DNA of 38,032 nt from a virus, in the IMG/VR virus record IMGVR_UViG_3300032271_001375, positions 1 through 38,032 of that record. The stretch is one strand, 5' to 3'. The notes below the pieces were generated by a model. That model saw only the letters and a program-made list of their open reading frames with translations. It was not told where the DNA came from and made no database searches. Below are positions 33,147-38,032 of this stretch, one piece after another. A program made the translations under genes and the position numbers. Position 1 is the stretch's first letter. Every line of letters starts with the position of its first letter.

Positions 33147-35258
33147 ATGCAAACAACACAATCATTAGAAAAAGAATTATTTGTTTGGAATCCAAAAGCC
33201 TTTAGTAATAGAGGTTATTGGTTTACATTAAAAGAAAATGGTTGGTACGGCAGACCTGCAAATAAAGCAGAAGCCGAACAACTCGGTAAACCAAAACCAT
33301 CCGATACACTTATCAGTCCAAATAAAAACTCTAAAGTTAAATTGCATGCAAGGATTATACCTGTTGTATCGGCAATACCAACATTAGAAGAACCTGCACC
33401 ACAACAAACAGTTATTAATCAAACAACTGTTGTGGGTTCAAAAGGTGAAAAAGGTGATACTGGCGCAAGAGGTGTTACAGGTGCTTCTGGCCGTGACGGT
33501 GCTGCTGTTGGAGTATCCGGTCGTAATGGTACTGATGCTATTGGTTCTAGAGGTACTGCTGGTCGTAATGGTACTGATGCTATTGGTTCTAGAGGTACTG
33601 CTGGTCGTAATGGTATGTCTTATTCTGAAGCAGCCGGCATAAGAAAGACTAAACTAAGTGATTTAATTACAGATAAACTTGTATCAGGTGAAGGTGTATT
33701 CTCATCCATTAAAGGTGGTATATCCGATAAGATGAAGGCAAAAGCCAAAGGTGTAAAAGAGGCTTTTGATCCGCTTAATATGGCCAGAAAATTAACTGGT
33801 GGTTTAGGTGCAGCTATGCTTGGTAGAATGACAGGTCGTAGTCAAGAAGACATTGAACATTTCACTGGTAGAAGTGGTGGTAGAAGTCGTTCTTCTGGTG
33901 CCGGAACACCAACTAGAATGGCTTCGTCTAGTCCTGGAACAGCAACTCAAATGAGTTCAGGTTCAAGTAAAAGTATAGACAAAGCAGTATATTCCAAAGT
34001 TGCCGATGGCAAACAAGAAAAACTTAAAAAAGGTGAAGGTGTAGCTAATGTATTAGCCAAACTTTATAATCTTATTAAGAAACAACATGAAGATGAAATT
34101 GAAAGAAGTGAATTGGAAAAGAATTTTGCTGAAGAAAAAGAAAAGAAAAGAGATAAATGGAATGATGAATTGATTCAAGCCATTACAGGCATGAAAGCTA
34201 AAGGTAAAACAACAAAAGCAAAACCTGAAAAAGGTGGTGGTGTATTAGATTTCTTAAAAGGCATATATGATAAAGCAATTAAATGGGTGGAAGATAAATT
34301 TGGTTGGATTATGGATTTGAAAGATTGGTTACCAAAATTGTCTTTCTTAACTGCATTTACAACAATAGGTGAACTTATATTATCCATTATAGGTAGTGGA
34401 CCATTTTTGGCTGCTGTAGGTGCTGCTGCTCTTGTTGCCGTAGCCGCATATCTTTCTGGTAAAGCCACAGAATGGATTCGTGAAAATGTAAAAGACATGA
34501 AGAAACCTACGCCTGAAGAGGCAGCCAATATATTGGCCAATGGTAAAGAAGAAGATATTGCTTATTATAACATTGTTGATAGAAATACCGGTGAAGTTAT
34601 GATGGGTGGACGTGATGTTCTATCTGATATTATTAAAAGTGCAAGAGGTGAATCTTCATGGGATGATAATGCACCTCCTAGTGAAGGTGTTCCGCAACAA
34701 ACAGCAACTCAATTGTCCAATGTTCCACCACGACCTGATACAACTGGTGGTAAAAACAAATCAAGAGCAGATAATTGGGATAGAAAATTTGGTAACACAC
34801 ATAATCCTGATGGTACACCAAAAGTACAAACTGCAGCCAAACCTTTGCCTTCTGGTGTTGAAGAATCTACAGCTGGCGCAGGACAAGGTTCAGCAACAGC
34901 TGCACGAATGGATCCAAGAAGACTTGACTTAGTTACTCCTGATGCAGGTGTAACTACAGGTGGTGGTGCTTATGTTGGTGGTATGCACGGTGTTAAAAAA
35001 GTACCAAAACAAATGGCTGGTGAAATGCCAGCACAATCAAATCCATTAAGTGAAAGAGTTCAGGCTGCTATTGCACAAAATAATGATTTGCAAGCCGAAG
35101 ATTCCGGAAAAGTAATTGTGATTGACCAATCCAAAACAATAAATTCTGGTGGAGGCGGAGGTGAATCAGGTGGCGTTACATTTGGTGGTTCTGTATCAGT
35201 AAGAACCGATGATGATTCTCTACGCAAGGTACAAAGACAAGGTCTACGACCCATATAA
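33147..35258 (+). CDS. Large hub or tape-measure-like protein with collagen-like repeats
   Basis: The 703-residue protein is a partial paralogue of the lysozyme protein. Residues 1-85 are a distinct N-terminal part (W-N-P-K-A-F-S-N-R-G-Y-W, W-Y-G-R-P-A). Residues 98-158 are collagen-like Gly-x-y repeats (GSKGEKGDTGARGVTGASGR and following). Residues 168-240 match residues 10-85 of the neighbour (I-T-D-K-L-V-S-G; KAKAKGVKEAFDPLNMARKL; G-R-M-T-G-R-S-Q-E-D-I-E-H-F), and 292-352 match its coiled-coil. A hydrophobic segment at about 398-440 (FLAAVGAAALVAVAAYLSGK) is like the membrane-active part of tape measures. The C-terminus is Gly/Pro-rich. T4 gp29 is the obvious functional counterpart, by size and place only. 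The collagen repeats are unusual for that role. Stop overlaps the A-run of the terminator. Confidence 0.8.
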   Translation: MQTTQSLEKELFVWNPKAFSNRGYWFTLKENGWYGRPANKAEAEQLGKPKPSDTLISPNKNSKVKLHARIIPVVSAIPTLEEPAPQQTVINQTTVVGSKGEKGDTGARGVTGASGRDGAAVGVSGRNGTDAIGSRGTAGRNGTDAIGSRGTAGRNGMSYSEAAGIRKTKLSDLITDKLVSGEGVFSSIKGGISDKMKAKAKGVKEAFDPLNMARKLTGGLGAAMLGRMTGRSQEDIEHFTGRSGGRSRSSGAGTPTRMASSSPGTATQMSSGSSKSIDKAVYSKVADGKQEKLKKGEGVANVLAKLYNLIKKQHEDEIERSELEKNFAEEKEKKRDKWNDELIQAITGMKAKGKTTKAKPEKGGGVLDFLKGIYDKAIKWVEDKFGWIMDLKDWLPKLSFLTAFTTIGELILSIIGSGPFLAAVGAAALVAVAAYLSGKATEWIRENVKDMKKPTPEEAANILANGKEEDIAYYNIVDRNTGEVMMGGRDVLSDIIKSARGESSWDDNAPPSEGVPQQTATQLSNVPPRPDTTGGKNKSRADNWDRKFGNTHNPDGTPKVQTAAKPLPSGVEESTAGAGQGSATAARMDPRRLDLVTPDAGVTTGGGAYVGGMHGVKKVPKQMAGEMPAQSNPLSERVQAAIAQNNDLQAEDSGKVIVIDQSKTINSGGGGGESGGVTFGGSVSVRTDDDSLRKVQRQGLRPI
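33519..33602 (+). repeat. Two exact 42-bp copies in the collagen-like region
   Basis: Positions 33519-33560 and 33561-33602 are identical, and a partial third copy begins at 33603. Each encodes GRNGTDAIGSRGTA. The DNA identity points to recent duplication within the collagen-like segment. Confidence 0.92.
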
Positions 35259-35280
35259 AAAACCCCGCACTAGGCGGGGT
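35257..35280 (-). terminator. Rho-independent terminator for gp32
   Basis: On the minus strand ACCCCGC, loop CTAGT, GCGGGGT is followed directly by a T-run (six T including the last stem base). It is placed 35 bases after the gp32 stop, a classic intrinsic terminator. The plus strand has no T-run after the stem, so it acts mainly on leftward transcripts. It also separates gp32 from the convergent tape-measure-like gene. Confidence 0.9.
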
Positions 35281-35314
35281 GTAAAAGTCAAAACATCATA
35301 ACAAATTCAGGAGA

Positions 35315-36178
35315 TTATTCCTCGGCTAGCTTTGCAAAGTAGGCTAAATCATCATCTTCTTCAGCCATCAATTCTTCATCAACAGGCTTCTTAGGCATTG
35401 CCTTGGCTTGTTCAACAGTAGTCTTTGCTACTGGTGCTTCACCAAGAACTTTGTCTAGTCTGGCCTTCAAATCATCATAAGACTTAAACTCTTTGGGGTC
35501 TACGAGAACCTTGAGAGAGTGTTCTGCTTTCCAAATCTTTTCCAATTCAGCGTCATCATCAAGCAATGGTGCTGGTGATGCAAATTCTGAACTATCATAG
35601 TTTTGATATCCAGCAACTTTACGAATACGGAGTTTGAAGTCAGCACCTTTCCACAAATCAAATGGATTGATTGGTGTCTCATCTTCAAATGCCGGATTCA
35701 TTGCTTCTGTAATCTTGTCAAAGATTTTCTTACCAAATCTAAACAAGAAGACTTTGCCTTCATTCTCTGGATGTTTTGGATCGGATACAACATAGATGTT
35801 TGCTGTGTAGTTGAGCTTACGCTTTTGATTACGAGCAACATTCTTGTTAGCTTCAACACCTGAGTTCCACAATTTGTTGTTGTGTTCACAAACAGGACAT
35901 TGTTGGTTGTTGGTAGTCAAACAGTTATCGATTAACCAACCACCAGGACCCTGAAATCCATGAGAGAATACTTTAACCCATGGTAATGCATCTTCACCAT
36001 CAGCAGCTGAGGCAGGGAGGAAACGAATGACAGCAGAGCCGTTGCCGACTTTATCTACTTCTGGTTTCCAGTAATTGTCTTTGTTGGAGGGTCCTTCTGA
36101 AGAACTGCTTAGCTCTTCAACTTTGGCTTTTAGTTTGGCGAGGTTGCCTGAGCCAGTTTTCAATTTAGAGAAATCCAT
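35315..36178 (-). CDS. 32: Single-stranded DNA-binding protein gp32
   Basis: The 287-residue protein is a clear gp32 homologue (T4 301). It begins with a basic LAST-type region (L-A-K-L-K-A-K-V-E-E-L), then YWKPEVDKVGNGSAVIRFLP, P-W-V-K-V-F-S-H-G-F-Q, and the zinc site around residues 84-98 (N-C-L-T-T-N-N-Q-Q-C-P-V-C-E-H; T4 uses His-Cys-Cys-Cys), followed by K-R-K-L-N-Y-T-A-N-I-Y-V-V. The C-terminus is acidic (EELMAEEDDDLAYFAKLAEE), the tail that contacts other replication proteins in T4. It coats ssDNA during replication and recombination. Expression seems to come from a consensus sigma70 promoter; AGAAAGGTAAAA is the ribosome-binding site and a strong terminator follows. Confidence 0.97.
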   Translation of the reverse strand: MDFSKLKTGSGNLAKLKAKVEELSSSSEGPSNKDNYWKPEVDKVGNGSAVIRFLPASAADGEDALPWVKVFSHGFQGPGGWLIDNCLTTNNQQCPVCEHNNKLWNSGVEANKNVARNQKRKLNYTANIYVVSDPKHPENEGKVFLFRFGKKIFDKITEAMNPAFEDETPINPFDLWKGADFKLRIRKVAGYQNYDSSEFASPAPLLDDDAELEKIWKAEHSLKVLVDPKEFKSYDDLKARLDKVLGEAPVAKTTVEQAKAMPKKPVDEELMAEEDDDLAYFAKLAEE

Positions 36179-36199
36179 AATTTTACCTTTCTAGTATTA

Positions 36200-36220
36200 A
36201 CGGAGTATGAACGGAGTATT
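36200..36220 (-). repeat. Tandem 11-bp repeat in gp32 leader
   Basis: Plus-strand ACGGAGTATG (36200-36209) and ACGGAGTATT (36211-36220) repeat with period 11, in the untranslated leader between the promoter and the gp32 ribosome-binding site. T4 gp32 represses its own message by binding the leader, so a role in autoregulation is possible but only inferred. Confidence 0.6.
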
Positions 36221-36233
36221 GTCACGAAATATC

Positions 36234-36262
36234 ATTATATAATATATTTAGGCGTTTGTCAA
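36234..36262 (-). promoter_or_regulatory. Consensus sigma70 promoter for gp32
   Basis: On the minus strand TTGACA (36257-36262) and TATAAT (36234-36239) are separated by exactly 17 bases, both hexamers matching the sigma70 consensus. A 7-bp inverted repeat TTTAGGC/GCCTAAA (36247-36253 and 36263-36269) brackets the -35 box and could be an operator or a weak terminator of the upstream gene. The site is about 56-84 bases before the gp32 ATG. Confidence 0.85.
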
Positions 36263-36294
36263 GCCTAAAATTCGGAATATTCTTAAAATTACCA

Positions 36295-37011
36295 TTAGAT
36301 AAATCCATCGGATAATATAATATCTTTTGGCCAATAAGAATGAATATGAAATTGTGGTGTATGATTATACCCACCATTTTGTCTGTTACCTTTCATCTGT
36401 AAATGAAAAATAGGTTTGTTGTTTTGATTTACACATCTTAACACCGTGCCATTTGGTTGTGTAATCCAAACACATTCATTATCAATAAACTCAATCAACT
36501 TTGAAACATCTATAACTTCAAATTTTTTGGTCTTTTTATTTGACCATATCAAATATTTTGTTTTATCTATTTTGTCACCTTCTATTAACAGACGAGAAAT
36601 ATTTGTTTTGTTGGCATTGAACCAGTTTTCTACAGTTGACCATTCTTCAATATTATGGCTTGATATCCTTTTATGATTTTTTTCATAAGAAGATAAACCT
36701 TCTTTTAGCCAAGAATCAAATTCATCTTCATCACCAAGCCAATATTTTAATTTAGTGGCCACAGTTTCAGGTATACTCAAAGCTTTGCTTAATTTTTTGA
36801 GTGTAGTTAAATGCACTTGTGTGTTTGGACCAGATACATTCTTAACTGACACAGAAAACTTTTCATTACCTTTAACACCATAGATGTCGGTTTTGGTTGA
36901 ATTAGATCCATCCGAAAAAACATCATCAAATAAAAAGATATTCTTCAATTGGTTTTGTAATGAAAGGTTATTTTCCATATCACGACCTTCATAATATTCT
37001 TTGCTTGGCAT
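36295..37011 (-). CDS. Putative restriction-endonuclease-like protein
   Basis: The 238-residue protein shows a possible PD-(D/E)XK core: S-T-K-T-D-I-Y-G-V (D about residue 42) then F-S-V-S-V-K-N-V-S-G-P-N-T-Q-V-H (about residues 52-67). This resembles the K-x-D-I ... I-S-V-K-x-G-S-G-N-S-V-H-Q-E block of certain type II restriction enzymes, though the usual E before the K is replaced. The C-terminus has I-F-H-L-Q-M-K-G-N-R and P-Q-F-H-I-H-S-Y-W. TAGGATCATTT precedes ATG. It follows the DUF4338/Mom-like gene by eight bases, so they are probably co-transcribed. A host-DNA nuclease, a phage defence gene or a homing-type element are possible. Family assignment is tentative. Confidence 0.6.
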   Translation of the reverse strand: MPSKEYYEGRDMENNLSLQNQLKNIFLFDDVFSDGSNSTKTDIYGVKGNEKFSVSVKNVSGPNTQVHLTTLKKLSKALSIPETVATKLKYWLGDEDEFDSWLKEGLSSYEKNHKRISSHNIEEWSTVENWFNANKTNISRLLIEGDKIDKTKYLIWSNKKTKKFEVIDVSKLIEFIDNECVWITQPNGTVLRCVNQNNKPIFHLQMKGNRQNGGYNHTPQFHIHSYWPKDIILSDGFI

Positions 37012-37019
37012 AAATGATC

Positions 37020-37595
37020 CTATAAAGATTTGATTAAGATAATTTTCTTATTTTCACCCGTAGGTTTTACAAACAATTCTTTTAATTCTTCTTTATTATT
37101 CCATTTCATGGAGGATGATTTGTGTGCCGGTAAACCTGAGGTTTCACCAATCCTAGACCAATTATCCGCCAAATAAACTGCACCATTTTTACCTGCACCA
37201 ACAAAAGTAATGATGTGTTTCAAGTCATCACCATATTTTTGTTTCCAGGCTGATGGTGCTTTTTGTCTTAATTGTTTAAGAGTTTGTGTACCAGCATTTT
37301 TAACTGACTTACTAAAACAGAAACGCCAATTGTTGGATATTTGATTGAATATCAATTTGTATTCTTGTTTAGTCACTTTCAAATAATTCAAAATATCTTT
37401 TGGTGGAGGATATACGGATGAACCAAGGCCAATCATACCAATACATTCAGGTAAAGTATCCGTATCTTGGTATATCAACCAATCAATCCTACGACCAACA
37501 GATGAATTTGTAGGTACATAAGAGTGGTGTGTTTCAATAATACTTTTTACCAGATTTTTTTGTTCTTGTGTGATAACTTGAACCAATTCAATCAT
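37020..37595 (-). CDS. DUF4338/Mom-like (GNAT-fold) protein
   Basis: The 191-residue protein has the DUF4338 layout: an early H-H-S-Y-V-P with S-V-G-R-R-I-D-W-L-I, then E-C-I-G-M-I-G-L-G-S-S-V-Y-P-P, N-N-W-R-F-C-F-S-K-S-V-K-N-A-G-T-Q-T-L-K-Q-L, Y-G-D-D-L-K-H-I-I-T-F-V and the late V-Y-L-A-D-N-W-S-R-I-G-E-T-S-G (about residues 141-155). The last block matches the A-N-W-x-x-V-G-E-T-x-G signature. DUF4338 is found in Druantia DruA, and Mom of phage Mu, which adds a carbamoylmethyl group to adenine, has a similar ending. Which of these functions applies is unknown. ATG overlaps the gp33 stop (ATGA), and the nuclease-like gene follows, so this could be the modification or partner part of a pair. 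Confidence 0.65.
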   Translation of the reverse strand: MIELVQVITQEQKNLVKSIIETHHSYVPTNSSVGRRIDWLIYQDTDTLPECIGMIGLGSSVYPPPKDILNYLKVTKQEYKLIFNQISNNWRFCFSKSVKNAGTQTLKQLRQKAPSAWKQKYGDDLKHIITFVGAGKNGAVYLADNWSRIGETSGLPAHKSSSMKWNNKEELKELFVKPTGENKKIILIKSL

Positions 37596-37819
37596 ATAGG
37601 CAGCTTAGATGTTTTCTTTAATAGATTAACTTCTTCTGCCTCTTCACGAATCTTGGCCTTTAGAACCGAGGTTAGTAGTGTTGATGCTACTTCAATTTCC
37701 ATACCAGTTTGTTCACAATGGTGTAGTATGGCATCCATATAAGGAAGATTCTCCTCATAGGATAGGTTTTCAATCAAAAGACTGAATTCATTTATTTCTG
37801 TTTTCGTTGGCATAGTCAT
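37592..37819 (-). CDS. 33: Late transcription co-activator gp33
   Basis: The 75-residue protein matches short gp33 homologues of marine T4-like phages (T4 gp33 is 112): a P-Y-M-D-A-I-L-H-H-C-E-Q-T-G-M-E-I-E-V-A segment (about residues 26-45) and K-A-K-I-R-E-E-A-E-E-V-N-L-L-K-K. In T4, gp33 binds the RNA polymerase beta flap and, with gp55 and the sliding clamp, drives late promoters such as the xATAAATA octamers here. The start may be the second methionine (37813, MPTKTEINEF), which fits homologues better. It overlaps the upstream small gene by 26-32 bases and the DUF4338/Mom-like gene by four. Confidence 0.85.
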   Translation of the reverse strand: MTMPTKTEINEFSLLIENLSYEENLPYMDAILHHCEQTGMEIEVASTLLTSVLKAKIREEAEEVNLLKKTSKLPI

Positions 37820-37976
37820 TTAATAATTTAGTCACTTCTTTAATTTCATCAATAGATAGTATTATACTATGAGTTTCTTCATGAGGCAAGCCAGTTTCAG
37901 GTAAAAGTTGGTAAACATGCTTAATCAAAAAAAATTCATTACCATCTGGATATTCTATTGTGAATTTAGATGTCAT
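37788..37976 (-). CDS. Small hypothetical protein
   Basis: The 62-residue protein (MTSKFTIEYPDGNEFFLIKH at its start) is acidic and shows a beta-hairpin-like N-terminus and a helix S-I-D-E-I-K-E-V-T-K-L-L-N-D-Y. I do not recognise it. Its ATG overlaps the stop of the upstream gene (ATGA at 37973-37976) and its end overlaps gp33, which supports real translation in this operon. A small regulator or accessory protein of the replication and late-transcription cluster is possible. Confidence 0.6.
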   Translation of the reverse strand: MTSKFTIEYPDGNEFFLIKHVYQLLPETGLPHEETHSIILSIDEIKEVTKLLNDYANENRNK

Positions 37977-38032
37977 TTGGATGCGTAGAAGATGTGGTTA
38001 CCAATCTTAGTCACACGCTTAAGGTTCCAATC
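37973..38032 (-). CDS. C-terminal end of an unidentified gene (cut by window edge)
   Basis: Reading leftward from the window edge there are 19 sense codons and TGA (37973-37975): D-W-N-L-K-R-V-T-K-I-G-N-H-I-F-Y-A-S-K. The stop overlaps the next ATG as ATGA, so this is the end of a real gene. T4 has gene 59 near gp32 and gp33, but the visible piece is too short to identify. Confidence 0.6.
   Translation of the reverse strand, partial: DWNLKRVTKIGNHIFYASK

Noticed and set aside
36446-36676. Plus-strand frame opposite the nuclease-like gene
   Set aside because: No ribosome-binding site or motif; the minus-strand frame fits the operon spacing.
1-38032. tRNA genes, integrase, attachment sites, insertion sequences, prophage boundary
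   Set aside because: None could be seen on reading; all genes fit a lytic T4-type structural and replication block.

Overview
The window is a block of a T4-type myovirus genome (contractile tail). It is AT-rich and tightly packed, and its gene style is closer to the marine T4-like phages (cyanophage and pelagiphage type) than to enterobacterial T4. Recognisable proteins are the baseplate wedge and hub set (gp25, gp6, gp8, gp53, gp48, gp27, split gp5), gp4 head completion, gp26, the late-transcription co-activator gp33 and the single-strand binding protein gp32. No tRNA, CRISPR array, integrase or host chromosomal gene was seen. The host cannot be named from this sequence.

Layout. (1) Positions 1-28830 are read leftward on the minus strand. 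In transcription order they hold gp48, gp53, gp27, the gp5 OB-fold piece, an unrecognised protein, the gp5 spike piece, a large glycine-run structural protein, gp25, gp6, a gp7-position protein, gp8, a 2099-residue DUF4815-like protein, long and short tail-fibre proteins, a very cysteine-rich fibre or tip protein, a tail assembly chaperone, a GT9-type glycosyltransferase, and a NodU-type carbamoyltransferase cut by the window edge. (2) Positions 28866-35258 are read rightward: gp4, a possible gp2-like protein, a tail-tube-fold protein (gp19/gp54 family), gp26 with an apparent -1 frameshift extension, a lysozyme-bearing hub protein, and a larger paralogue with collagen-like repeats and a hydrophobic segment. 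(3) Positions 35315-38032 are read leftward: the end of an unknown gene, a small hypothetical protein, gp33, a DUF4338/Mom-like protein, a restriction-endonuclease-like protein, and gp32 behind a consensus sigma70 promoter and ahead of a rho-independent terminator.

How the genes fit together. The long left arm builds the baseplate and host-recognition apparatus. The late-promoter-like octamers (xATAAATA) in it match the presence of gp33, which with a sigma factor and the clamp drives late transcription in T4. The rightward cluster supplies head completion, the tail-tube base and the hub interior. The gp32/gp33 cluster belongs to replication and late-gene control, and carries an inserted nuclease/modification-like pair.

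Most notable points: (a) a canonical slippery heptamer T_TTT_TTC two codons before the gp26 stop, leading into a start-less 62-codon extension, as in the G/GT tail chaperones of other phages; (b) a fibre or tip protein with close to 57 cysteines; (c) a gp5 spike broken into separate genes, with lysozyme moved to a tape-measure-like paralogue on the other strand; (d) one G-x-G-Y beta-repeat module spread over four baseplate genes; (e) the restriction-like plus DUF4338/Mom-like pair beside gp32/gp33.
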